33,859 nt of DNA from a virus. The translations under genes and the position numbers were made by a program. The notes under the pieces are model-generated. The model was not told the DNA's origin. It searched no databases and saw only the letters and a program-made list of their open reading frames with translations. Position 1 is the first letter of the stretch. Every line of letters begins with the position of its first letter. Shown here piece after piece: positions 7,643 through 15,955 of this stretch. The stretch is from positions 1 to 33,859 of the IMG/VR virus record IMGVR_UViG_3300027833_000134; one strand, 5' to 3'.

Positions 7643-8663
7643 TGGCATAATTAGTTTAGTTCGTATAAAAAACGAAGTCAGCGAAGATGATTACAACGCT
7701 GGCGTTGGTTATACAGGTATATCTTTACAAGAGTTAGCTACTGGTGTAATAAACACCAATAGCGCTAGTGCACCTAATTCTAATGCTCCCCATGCTATGT
7801 CAGAATGGTATGGTTATGACCAAGATGCTGAGGCTGCGTTTTCAGATGCTTATTCTGTAGCAAAATCTATAACCACTGGAACTGGACAAGCAGTTTATAT
7901 AGCAGATAGTGATGCTCATTTTAATTTTATACATAGTGATGCCTATACAATATCATTTTGGGTTAAGCCAGGTTGGTCAGCGAATTTAAACACCAATATA
8001 CATTTGTTTTCATCTACTACTGCTGGTTCAACAGATGCAAGTGCTAACATGATTAGAATATATTATCATGAAGGTTTAAATAGGCTATACTACGAATATC
8101 GTTCCGCATCAACTGCTAAGAAATCTAATTTTTATTTATTTCATTCTAACTCTGGTAATCATGCAGCAGCATATGCAGCAGCTAATTTAGGAACTTCATA
8201 TTGGAGTGCTGCAAATAGAGGAAATGTTGGAGATGATGACTTTACAATGATTACTGTTGCAAAATCAACAACAAATTCTGCTGGATCTAGTTATGCAAAA
8301 GTTTATTGGAATGGTACTTGGTTAGGTAATGGGCATTATGGAGCAAACGGAACTGGACAAGGAACTCCTAGTATGACTAGTGTTGATAGACAAATAGCTT
8401 TAGGTAGTAATAGTTGGAATTATACAAAATCAGGTGATAGTACAGAAACACAGTTTAATGATTTAACTATTTGGGATAAACAATTATCAGCAACTGAAAT
8501 ATCAGAACTTTATAATAGTGGTACAAGACTTGATGCTACTAGTCATAGTGCAGCAACAAACTTACAAATGTATTATAAGTTTGAAAATGATGGTACAGAT
8601 AGTAGTGGTAATGAGGCTCCTAACTTTACATTAAGTGGTAACTCTAACTTTGAGACATTATAA
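7626..8663 (+). CDS. LamG/concanavalin-like adhesin, tail-associated
   Basis: This 345-aa protein has two parts. The N-terminal ~65 residues (MAVPSSGIISLVRIKNE to NAPHAMSEWYGYD) match a leader I know from other phage tail proteins. The rest is a LamG-like jelly roll: an opening strand YTISFWVKPG near residue 107, and the closing pattern FNDLTIWDKQLSATEISELY near 278, followed by YYKFEND. LamG folds usually bind sugars. It starts inside the last 17 bases of the S74 fibre gene, so the two are probably translated together and assembled on the same tail. Glycan binding at the host surface is inference. Confidence 0.75.
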   Translation: MAVPSSGIISLVRIKNEVSEDDYNAGVGYTGISLQELATGVINTNSASAPNSNAPHAMSEWYGYDQDAEAAFSDAYSVAKSITTGTGQAVYIADSDAHFNFIHSDAYTISFWVKPGWSANLNTNIHLFSSTTAGSTDASANMIRIYYHEGLNRLYYEYRSASTAKKSNFYLFHSNSGNHAAAYAAANLGTSYWSAANRGNVGDDDFTMITVAKSTTNSAGSSYAKVYWNGTWLGNGHYGANGTGQGTPSMTSVDRQIALGSNSWNYTKSGDSTETQFNDLTIWDKQLSATEISELYNSGTRLDATSHSAATNLQMYYKFENDGTDSSGNEAPNFTLSGNSNFETL

Positions 8664-8917
8664 TGAAATATTACATAGTAACAAGTAAAGTTTTTGAAAC
8701 TTTAAACAAAGAAAACATAGATTATGCTCTTAGTAGCATAGATAATAGTAAAAACATAGTCGTTACAAGTGATACTATAGATAGCGCATTAAGCACTTTT
8801 ACTAACGCATCAGGCTTGTCCACGTATACTTTTAACAATCATACTGATTGGGTAGGTGATAACACAGGCATAACAGAAGAAGAGATCGCAGATGTGAAGT
8901 ACATATCTGGATTGTAA
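8663..8917 (+). CDS. Small protein following the LamG adhesin, unknown
   Basis: This 84-aa acidic protein has no domain I recognise. It begins MKYYIVTSKVFETL and contains a Ser/Thr-rich middle and a C-terminal ITEEEIADVKYISGL. It is joined to the LamG gene by a TAATG stop-start overlap and followed by an A/T-rich gap that closes the adhesin cluster. Small proteins in this position can be fibre assembly chaperones, but nothing in the sequence proves that. Confidence 0.5.
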   Translation: MKYYIVTSKVFETLNKENIDYALSSIDNSKNIVVTSDTIDSALSTFTNASGLSTYTFNNHTDWVGDNTGITEEEIADVKYISGL

Positions 8918-8941
8918 TTAATTAAATTAAATTAAACAAAA
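8918..8941 (+). promoter_or_regulatory. A/T pentanucleotide leader before the pre-packaging genes
   Basis: The gap consists of TTAATTAAATTAAATTAAAC followed by AAAA directly before the ATG. The five-base period and the A-run at the start codon suit a Bacteroidota-type ribosome entry site without a Shine-Dalgarno sequence. Promoter activity cannot be judged. Confidence 0.35.
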
Positions 8942-9226
8942 ATGGCAAAAAGAAAAACACAAAAAGTAGTAGACTTAGCACCTAAAGGTGAGAAACTAAC
9001 TAAAGAAGAATTAACAGCTTTACAAGCATTAGCTAGAGACTTTGAGGCTCACTATAGAGAGCTTGGGGTACTGGATTTTAGAAAGCACACATTAAACCAC
9101 GCTGTACAAGAATTACAGAAGGCAATGGAGAAAATGCAATTTGAGTTAAAGGGTACTTATGGAGATGTTGATATTGATATCACTACTGGTGAGATAAAAG
9201 AGATTTCTAATGAAACTAATTCGTAA
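8942..9226 (+). CDS. Small helical protein upstream of the packaging genes
   Basis: This protein of 94 aa has a basic start (MAKRKTQKVV) and a predicted long helix, possibly a coiled coil, from about residue 20 to 70. It ends in GTYGDVDIDITTGEIKEI, an ending I recall in conserved hypothetical proteins of marine phages. No enzyme motif is visible. Its last 17 bases overlap the start of the next gene. The place before the co-chaperonin and terminase suggests an assembly role, which is inference only. Confidence 0.55.
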   Translation: MAKRKTQKVVDLAPKGEKLTKEELTALQALARDFEAHYRELGVLDFRKHTLNHAVQELQKAMEKMQFELKGTYGDVDIDITTGEIKEISNETNS

Positions 9227-9431
9227 GATATCTATAGGCTCTAACTATAAGAATGACGCCATGCACTATGCCGTGGGGCAAGAAGTGTATGGTGGTCATA
9301 CTATATGCGATATTATAGAAGAAGACGATAAGTTCTCTGTTTACATAAGAAAGGGAAACCAAGTGATACCTTGGAAAGACTTTAACAAAAACATGGCTAT
9401 ATCCGTAGAGTACAACCTAGAGTTTAAATAA
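9210..9431 (+). CDS. Small beta-rich hypothetical protein
   Basis: This 73-aa protein begins MKLIRKISIGSNYKNDAMHYAVGQ and contains alternating strand-like segments (GGHTICDIIEE, KFSVYIRKGNQVIPW). I do not recognise the family. The size and pattern would fit a small beta barrel. The start lies 17 bases inside the upstream gene and the stop overlaps the GroES-like ATG (TAATG), so its expression is tied to both. Confidence 0.5.
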   Translation: MKLIRKISIGSNYKNDAMHYAVGQEVYGGHTICDIIEEDDKFSVYIRKGNQVIPWKDFNKNMAISVEYNLEFK

Positions 9432-10018
9432 TGAAAGGTGTTTATAGCTTTATAATAAAACCAAAAGGAGAAAGATATAACAATACAAAAAAAATAGGTG
9501 ATAAAGAGTTGATACTGAATGCTGAGATATCAAATCACCAATACATAAACAGAGAGGCTATTGTTACAGCTGTTCCTATGGCATACGATACTTATATAAA
9601 TGTTGGTGATACAGTTTTAGTTCATCACAATGTTTTTAGAAGATGGTACAACGTAAGAAAAGAAGAGAAAAATAGTAATAACTATTTTAAAGAAGACACT
9701 TATGTTGTATTTGAAGATCAGATATTCGCTTACAAAAGAAATGATGTCTGGACACCTTTAAAGGGTTATTGTTTTGTGCAGCCTTTAAAAGAGAATAATA
9801 AACTGTTTAATGAGGAAGAACAATTGAGAGGTATTGTTTTGTTTTCAGACGGTACAGTTGATAAAGAAAGTTTAGTTCAATTTAAACCATCATCTAAATT
9901 TGAATTTATTATTGATGGCGAGAGGGTATATCGAGTTAGATCAAATAAAATTACAATTAAATATGAATACCAAGGAAACGAAGAGAAGTATAATCCAAGC
10001 TGGGCAAGTAGCAGTTGA
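9431..10018 (+). CDS. Tandem GroES-like co-chaperonin
   Basis: This 195-aa protein reads as two GroES-like folds in a row. In domain 1 (about 1-107), FIIKPKGER is the first strand and a loop holds the hydrophobic triplet L27-I28-L29, close to where GroES carries IVL for GroEL binding. REAIVTAVP and VGDTVLVHHNVF follow, then EDQIFAYK, where GroES has its ILA strand. In domain 2 (about 112-182), GYCFVQPLK, LRGIVLFSDG, ESLVQFKPSS and YRVRSNKITIKYE follow the same order, but the mobile loop is short. Phage co-chaperonins such as T4 gp31 adapt host GroEL to fold capsid protein, and the location next to packaging and capsid genes fits. The GroES assignment is by pattern only. Confidence 0.65.
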   Translation: MKGVYSFIIKPKGERYNNTKKIGDKELILNAEISNHQYINREAIVTAVPMAYDTYINVGDTVLVHHNVFRRWYNVRKEEKNSNNYFKEDTYVVFEDQIFAYKRNDVWTPLKGYCFVQPLKENNKLFNEEEQLRGIVLFSDGTVDKESLVQFKPSSKFEFIIDGERVYRVRSNKITIKYEYQGNEEKYNPSWASSS

Positions 10019-10238
10019 TGAGTTAATTAAAGTTGCAAAAGAACCTATTGTAGATTCTGACGACGATATATCAGCTGACAGATTAAAAAACGCAGCAGCA
10101 ACTAAAAAACTAGCTATATTCGACGCTTTTGAAATACTTAACAGAATACAAGAAGAAGAAAACTTGCTTGAGGGCAAAGCACCTGAAGAGACAGAGAAAG
10201 AAGCTTTTAAAGGATTCGCAGAAAGTAGATCTAAATAA
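9963..10238 (+). CDS. Probable terminase small subunit
   Basis: I start this gene at ATG 9963 (MNTKETKRSIIQAG, 91 aa); the frame is open further upstream, but that would only lengthen the overlap with the GroES-like gene. The protein is helical: QVAVDELIKVAK, then DRLKNAAATKKLAIFDAFEILNRI and a C-terminal FKGFAESRSK. Small terminase subunits bind the packaging site and regulate the large ATPase. The assignment rests on size, helical content and the one-base TAATG overlap with the large subunit. A clear helix-turn-helix is not visible. It overlaps the upstream gene by 56 bases in another frame. Confidence 0.5.
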   Translation: MNTKETKRSIIQAGQVAVDELIKVAKEPIVDSDDDISADRLKNAAATKKLAIFDAFEILNRIQEEENLLEGKAPEETEKEAFKGFAESRSK

Positions 10239-12454
10239 TGTACAAGCAAAGTTTAGTTGAAATAATAGAACCCATTAAAAAAACAACTGTCACTAGAATG
10301 AACCGTGGTAGTAAATGGAGTTACGGATATAATAAAGAACACGATATTGTTGTAGTTTCTAAAACAGGTAAAATTGGTGATATAATCCAGATACAAGGTT
10401 TAAAAATAGCTTTACCAAAACAACCTAAAGAAATATATAAGCATGAAGACGATATATGGGTTAGACAGGAGTATCCTAAGCAGCTTTCTCGATTAAAGAA
10501 TATATTTGATTGGAGAAGTTACCCGGATGACCAGAAGGATCAGTGGCATGATTATATAGATGAAGAGTTTAAACGCAGGGAAGAGGGTTTTTGGTTTACT
10601 AATAATGGAAAAGCAACGTGGTTGCCAGGAACTCACTACATGTATTTACAATGGAGTAAGATTGACGTAGGTGCTCCAGATTTTAGAGAAGCAAACAGGT
10701 TATTCTTTATATTCTGGGAAGCTTGTAAGGCGGATAAAAGATGTTACGGAATGTGCTACCTTAAAAATAGACGATCTGGATTTTCTTTTATGTCATCAGC
10801 AGAGACGGTTAACTTAGCAACAATGAAAAGTGACAGTAGATACGGTATACTATCTAAGTCAGGTGCGGATGCTAAAAAGATGTTTACCGACAAAGTTGTA
10901 CCTATTAGCGTTAACTATCCTTTCTTTTTCAAACCAATACAAGATGGTATGGATAGGCCGAAAACGGAGCTAGCCTTTAGAGTACCAGCTAGTAGATTTA
11001 CAAGAAAAAAAATAACATCTAACGAGAAGATAGAAGATTTAGCTGGTTTAGATACAACTATAGATTGGAAGAACACTGGGGACAATAGCTATGATGGTGA
11101 AAAATTAGCATTATTAGTACATGATGAAAGTGGTAAGTGGGAAAGACCTGATAATATTTTAAATAACTGGAGGGTTACAAAAACATGTTTACGATTAGGT
11201 AGTAGAATTATTGGTAAATGTATGATGGGATCAACCTCAAACGCATTAGACAAAGGTGGAGACAATTTTAAAAGATTATACAATAGCTCCGATGTCACAG
11301 AGCGAAATAGAAACGGTCAGACTAAGTCTGGTCTCTACTCTCTGTTTATCCCAATGGAATGGAACTATGAAGGCTTTATTGATAAGTACGGAGTTCCTGT
11401 ATTTAATACACCTGATAGGGATGTATTCGACCCACAAGGAGAGTTAATAGATGTAGGTGTAATAGACAACTGGCAAAACGAGGTTGATGGCCTTAAGTCA
11501 GACCAAGATGCTTTAAACGAATTTTATCGTCAGTTTCCAAGAACAACTGAGCACGCGTTTAGAGATGAGAGTAAGAACTCAATATTTAACTTGGTTAAGT
11601 TATACCAACAGATAGATTACAACGAGGGTTTAGGTAACACGTTAGGTTTGACAACTGGAAACTTTCAATGGGTTAACGGTATAAAAGATTCTAAGGTTAT
11701 ATTCTATCCAAACCCACAAGGTAGATTTAAAGTAAGTTGGGTTCCTAAGATGGAGTTGCAAAACAATATTATAGTAAAGCAAGGTATAAGATACCCGGGT
11801 AACGAGCACATGGGTGCTTTTGGTTGTGATAGTTACGATATATCAGGTACGGTAGATGGAGTTGGATCGAAAGGAGCTTTGCATGGTTTAACTAAGTTCA
11901 GCATGGAAGATGCTCCACCAAGCTCTTTCTTTTTAGAATACATAGCTAGACCACAAACAGCAGAGATGTTTTTTGAAGATGTGTTGATGGCTTGTGTGTT
12001 TTACGGAATGCCACTACTATGTGAGAATAACAAACCAAGATTGCTCTATCATTTTAGAAGGCGTGGTTATAGAGGTTTCAGTATGAATAGACCTGATAAA
12101 ACGTGGAACAAACTATCAGTTACAGAAAAAGAAATAGGTGGAATACCTAATTCAAGTGAAGATATAAAACAAGCTCACGCTGCTGCTATAGAGATGTATA
12201 TACAAGAAAAAGTAGGAGAGATATCAGAAGGTAACTTCGGAGATATGTACTTCAATGAAACTTTAAATGATTGGAGTAAGTTCGATATAAATAAGAGAAC
12301 AAAGTTTGATGCAACTATAAGTTCTGGTTTAGCTATAATGGCTTGTAATCGACATTTATATGCACCTAACGCAAAAATAAAAAGAAAAGAAGTGAATATA
12401 AGTATTTCAAGATATAATAACAATGGATCGAATTCAACAATAATTAAACACTAA
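10238..12454 (+). CDS. terL: Terminase large subunit
   Basis: This 738-aa packaging motor protein joins an ATPase to a nuclease. The Walker A is of the deviant type, KNRRSGFS (176-183), with the lysine at the front, much like KSARVGYS of lambda gpA. Walker B is LALLVHDE (Asp296, Glu297), and GSTSNA (331-336) fits the coupling motif. In the RNase H-like nuclease, Asp531 (GCDSYD), Glu596 (LLCENN) and Asp691 (KFDATIS) are spaced as the usual metal-binding acids. It drives DNA into the prohead through the portal and cuts concatemers. The portal gene starts one base after its stop. It is on the long side for a large terminase, with an extended N-terminus. Confidence 0.88.
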   Translation: MYKQSLVEIIEPIKKTTVTRMNRGSKWSYGYNKEHDIVVVSKTGKIGDIIQIQGLKIALPKQPKEIYKHEDDIWVRQEYPKQLSRLKNIFDWRSYPDDQKDQWHDYIDEEFKRREEGFWFTNNGKATWLPGTHYMYLQWSKIDVGAPDFREANRLFFIFWEACKADKRCYGMCYLKNRRSGFSFMSSAETVNLATMKSDSRYGILSKSGADAKKMFTDKVVPISVNYPFFFKPIQDGMDRPKTELAFRVPASRFTRKKITSNEKIEDLAGLDTTIDWKNTGDNSYDGEKLALLVHDESGKWERPDNILNNWRVTKTCLRLGSRIIGKCMMGSTSNALDKGGDNFKRLYNSSDVTERNRNGQTKSGLYSLFIPMEWNYEGFIDKYGVPVFNTPDRDVFDPQGELIDVGVIDNWQNEVDGLKSDQDALNEFYRQFPRTTEHAFRDESKNSIFNLVKLYQQIDYNEGLGNTLGLTTGNFQWVNGIKDSKVIFYPNPQGRFKVSWVPKMELQNNIIVKQGIRYPGNEHMGAFGCDSYDISGTVDGVGSKGALHGLTKFSMEDAPPSSFFLEYIARPQTAEMFFEDVLMACVFYGMPLLCENNKPRLLYHFRRRGYRGFSMNRPDKTWNKLSVTEKEIGGIPNSSEDIKQAHAAAIEMYIQEKVGEISEGNFGDMYFNETLNDWSKFDINKRTKFDATISSGLAIMACNRHLYAPNAKIKRKEVNISISRYNNNGSNSTIIKH

Positions 12455-12455
12455 T

Positions 12456-14813
12456 ATGGCAGAGTCTTTTAATCATAAAAATTTCCCATCTCAAGTTGTT
12501 AGTGACCGAGAAAAGGTTTCTAGTGAGTATGGGTTGCGAGTAGCTAGAGCCATTGAAGTAGAATGGTTTGATGGTCCTTCTCACAGTAGAAGCTCAGGAG
12601 CTCAAAGAAAGTTTCACAACCTAAGGTTATATGCTAGAGGCGAGCAATCAATACAAAAATACAAAGACGAGTTATCTATAAACGGTGATTTGTCTTATCT
12701 TAATTTAGACTGGACACCAGTACCTATTATACCTAAGTTTGTTGATATAGTGGTAAATGGTATGGCTGGCAGAGGGTTTGAATTAAAAGCCTACTCACAA
12801 GATCAATACGGAGTTTCTAAAAGAACAAAGTACATGAACAGCATGATAGCTGACATGCAAGCTAAGAAGTACAACGATAAGGCTATGAGTAATTTAAACA
12901 TAAACTTATACGAAAACGACCCAAAAGAGTTACCAGACTCAAAAGCTGAACTTGAACTACACATGGCTTTGAACTATAAACAGTCTGTTGAAATTGCTAA
13001 TGAAACAGCTATAAACACTTTAATGGATGGTTGTAAATACGATCTAACAAGAAGAAGATGTTTGGAAGATTTAACTGTTTTAGGTATTGGTGCTACCAAA
13101 ACAACATTTAATTGGTCTGAAGGAGCTAAAGTAGAATATGTTGATCCTGCTAACTTAGTTTACTCATATACTGACTCACCATACTTTGATGATATATATT
13201 ATGTTGGAGAGGTAAAACACTTACCTATAAACGAAGTAGCTAAAGAGTTTCCACACTTGTCTGAAAGTCAATTAGAAGAAATACGCTCTAAAAACAATAA
13301 CACAGCTGGTAATTATCTTAGTGATACTGATAAAAATAAAGTATCTATACTATACTTTAATTACAAAACGTTTATGAATGACGTTTATAAAATTAAAAAG
13401 TCTAAATCAGGTGCTGAAAAATCTATACAAAGAGATGACAGCTTTATGCCACCAAAAGGAGCTAGTGATTATTCTAAACTACAAAGAACCGTTGAGTGTT
13501 TGTTTGAGGGAGCTTTGGTTTTAGGTACTGACATATTACTCAAGTGGCAGAAGGCTGATAATATGATGAGAACTAAAAGTGATTTTAACAAAGTTAAAAT
13601 GAACTACTCCATAGTTGCTCCAAAAATGTATAACGGCAAGATAGAATCTATTGTAAGCAGAATTACTAGCTTTGCTGATATGATACAACTAACTCATCTA
13701 AAACTTCAACAGGTGTTATCTAGAATGGTTCCTGATGGTGTTTACTTAGACATAGATGGTTTAGCTGAAGTTGACTTAGGTAACGGAACCAACTATAATG
13801 CTCAAGAAGCTTTAAACATGTTCTTCCAAACTGGATCTGTTGTTGGTAGATCGTTTACTCAAGATGGTGATCAAAACCCAGGTAAAATACCTATACAAGA
13901 AATTTCAAATGGAGCTGGTGCAGGTAATAAATTACAAGCACTTATAGGTAACTATAACTACTATCTACAGATGATTAGAGATGTAACCGGTCTCAATGAA
14001 GCAAGAGACGCTTCAACTCCAGACTCTAGATCGTTAGTTGGTATACAAAAATTAGCCGCAGCAAACTCTAACGTTGCAACTAGACACATATTAGATGCTA
14101 GTTTGTTTTTAACAGTGGAAACAGCAGAGCAAATATCACTTAGAATATCAGACATATTAGAGTACTCACCTACTAAAGACGCTTTTATACAACAAATAGG
14201 AGCTCACAACGTAGCTACTTTAGATGAGATGAAAGAGCTACACTTATACGATTTCGGTATATTTATAGATTTAATGCCAGACGAAGAAGAGAAACAAGTA
14301 CTTGAAAACAATATTCAAATGGCTATACAACAAAAAAGCTTAGATATTGATGATGCTATTGACATACGAGCGGTTAAAAATTTAAAAATGGCTAACCAGT
14401 TAATAAAGTACAAGAAGAAAAAGAAGCTAGAAAGAGAACAAGCCATGTCAGAGCAGAATATAAAAGCTCAAGGCGAGTCTCAACAACAAACAGCTCAAGC
14501 AGCAGCTCAGTCTCAAATGCAAGCTAACCAAGCTAAGGTAGAAGCTGAAATGAAGTCTGAAGAACAAAAAAACGGTTTGAAAATACAATACATGGAAAAA
14601 GAAGCTGCAATGAAAATGAAGCTAATGGACCATGAGTTTGAGATAAACAAGAAGTTGAGAGAGATGGACAACCAAGCTGCGTCTGCTAAAGAAAATCAAA
14701 AAGATGATCGTAAAGATAATCGAGAAAAAATGAAGGGAGAGCCTAAAAACTTTGAGTCTGCTAATGATAGCATGCAAGGTGGAATGGGTGTAGCAGGATT
14801 AACAAGTAACTAA
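12456..14813 (+). CDS. Portal protein
   Basis: This 785-aa protein forms the ring at one capsid vertex through which DNA enters and leaves. The N-terminal half has the portal look (LNLDWTPVPIIPKFVDIVVNG, then a mixed alpha/beta region). A helical stem region follows near MIRDVTGLNEARDAS. Beyond about residue 595, LYDFGIFIDLMPDEEEKQ leads to a run of helices. The last ~130 residues are a Gln/Ala/Lys/Glu-rich coiled coil, as in portals with a barrel. From memory it is reminiscent of crAss-like and related Bacteroidota phage portals. It lies between terminase and scaffold, the usual order. Confidence 0.85.
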   Translation: MAESFNHKNFPSQVVSDREKVSSEYGLRVARAIEVEWFDGPSHSRSSGAQRKFHNLRLYARGEQSIQKYKDELSINGDLSYLNLDWTPVPIIPKFVDIVVNGMAGRGFELKAYSQDQYGVSKRTKYMNSMIADMQAKKYNDKAMSNLNINLYENDPKELPDSKAELELHMALNYKQSVEIANETAINTLMDGCKYDLTRRRCLEDLTVLGIGATKTTFNWSEGAKVEYVDPANLVYSYTDSPYFDDIYYVGEVKHLPINEVAKEFPHLSESQLEEIRSKNNNTAGNYLSDTDKNKVSILYFNYKTFMNDVYKIKKSKSGAEKSIQRDDSFMPPKGASDYSKLQRTVECLFEGALVLGTDILLKWQKADNMMRTKSDFNKVKMNYSIVAPKMYNGKIESIVSRITSFADMIQLTHLKLQQVLSRMVPDGVYLDIDGLAEVDLGNGTNYNAQEALNMFFQTGSVVGRSFTQDGDQNPGKIPIQEISNGAGAGNKLQALIGNYNYYLQMIRDVTGLNEARDASTPDSRSLVGIQKLAAANSNVATRHILDASLFLTVETAEQISLRISDILEYSPTKDAFIQQIGAHNVATLDEMKELHLYDFGIFIDLMPDEEEKQVLENNIQMAIQQKSLDIDDAIDIRAVKNLKMANQLIKYKKKKKLEREQAMSEQNIKAQGESQQQTAQAAAQSQMQANQAKVEAEMKSEEQKNGLKIQYMEKEAAMKMKLMDHEFEINKKLREMDNQAASAKENQKDDRKDNREKMKGEPKNFESANDSMQGGMGVAGLTSN

Positions 14814-14833
14814 TTATTTAATATTATTTTATC

Positions 14834-15919
14834 ATGGAAGAAAACAAAGAAGACGTTGTCGAGGAGACTACGCAAGAACAACCGTCACCGGTATCAATAA
14901 ATGAAGACGGCGACATAAAACTAGATTTAACAAAAGTACAAGAAGAGAAAGCAGAGCCTGAAGCTGAGGTAGTTGAAGAAAAACAAGAAGAAGAAGTCGT
15001 AGAACCAATAGCTGAAGAACAATCGTTAGAAGAGGTTGTTGAAGAGTTTGTGGAAGACACACCAGAAGCTATAGAAGAAGATATAGTAGATATACCGGAA
15101 AACGTTCAGAGACTAATGGACTTTATGGATGAAACTGGTGGTGACTTACAAGACTACATTAAGTTGAATGCGGACATTAGTGAAATGGACGACTCAGAGG
15201 TTTTAGAAGATTACTATAAAGCAACGAAACCTCATCTTGACGGTAAAGAAATAAACTTTTTATTAGAAGACCAATTTTCGTTTGACGAAGAGGTTGATGA
15301 TGAAAAAGAAGTAATGAGAAAAAAGTTAGCCTTAAAAGAGCAAGTTGCTGAGGCTAGAGCTCACTTAGAAGAGTCCAAATCTAAATATTACAATGATATC
15401 AAATCTGGCTCGAAGCTTACGAGTGAACAGCAAGAGGCGATTGATTTTGTAAATAAGTATAATCAGGAGAATGAGCAGAACATGGAGATTGTAAAACTAC
15501 AACAATCAGCGTTTCAAGATCAAACTAAAAAAGTATTTAACAAAAACTTTGATGGATTTGAATTTAACATCGGTGATAAAAAAGTAACTTATAATATCCA
15601 GGACGTTGACAATGTACGAGACAAGCAGTTAGACATCAATAATTTCGTTGGAAAGTTTCTAAACGATAAATCAATGATGGAAGATGCTGCTGGTTATCAC
15701 AAAGGATTGTTCACTGCAATGAATCCTGATGCAGTAGCTAAACATTTTTACGAGCAAGGTAAATCGGATGCTATCAAGCAAACGGTTGCCGATTCAAAAA
15801 ACATCAATACATCAAGAGAGTCTCATAAAGTTTATGAAGGCGAGGGAGGTATAAAGTTCAAGGTGTTAGGAGATAGCTCTGATGATATGAGGCTACGAGT
15901 TAAAAAAAGAAGAAAGTAA
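14834..15919 (+). CDS. Capsid scaffolding protein
   Basis: This 361-aa protein sits directly before the major capsid gene. The first ~95 residues are extremely acidic (Glu, Asp, Val, Gln). The middle is helical with coiled-coil character (around 150-220). The C-terminus is basic and ends LRVKKRRK. An acidic disordered head and a basic capsid-binding tail are typical of scaffolds that shape the prohead and are then expelled. No protease motif is visible within it. The acidic head gives long antisense open frames, which are shadows. Confidence 0.78.
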   Translation: MEENKEDVVEETTQEQPSPVSINEDGDIKLDLTKVQEEKAEPEAEVVEEKQEEEVVEPIAEEQSLEEVVEEFVEDTPEAIEEDIVDIPENVQRLMDFMDETGGDLQDYIKLNADISEMDDSEVLEDYYKATKPHLDGKEINFLLEDQFSFDEEVDDEKEVMRKKLALKEQVAEARAHLEESKSKYYNDIKSGSKLTSEQQEAIDFVNKYNQENEQNMEIVKLQQSAFQDQTKKVFNKNFDGFEFNIGDKKVTYNIQDVDNVRDKQLDINNFVGKFLNDKSMMEDAAGYHKGLFTAMNPDAVAKHFYEQGKSDAIKQTVADSKNINTSRESHKVYEGEGGIKFKVLGDSSDDMRLRVKKRRK

Positions 15920-15955
15920 ACGATTTACTTTCACAAACTTAAAACATATTAAAAT
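15920..15955 (+). promoter_or_regulatory. A-rich leader of the major capsid gene
   Basis: The 36-base gap runs ACGATTTACTTTCACAAAC then TTAAAACATATTAAAAT before the ATG. It has no Shine-Dalgarno sequence and no obvious hairpin, and is A-rich next to the start codon, as in highly translated Bacteroidota genes. A promoter cannot be proved by eye. Confidence 0.3.

Noticed and set aside
2406-8663. Diversity-generating retroelement target in the fibre or adhesin genes
   Set aside because: No reverse transcriptase, template repeat or accessory gene is present in the window, and no C-terminal variable repeat was found.
9900-9962. Longer start for the probable small terminase
   Set aside because: It would add 21 residues of unusual composition and deepen the overlap with the co-chaperonin; MNTKET at 9963 is a more natural start.
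14824-15062. Long antisense frames rich in Ser or Leu
   Set aside because: They mirror the acidic Glu-rich head of the scaffold gene; the composition is a direct shadow and there is no start context of their own.
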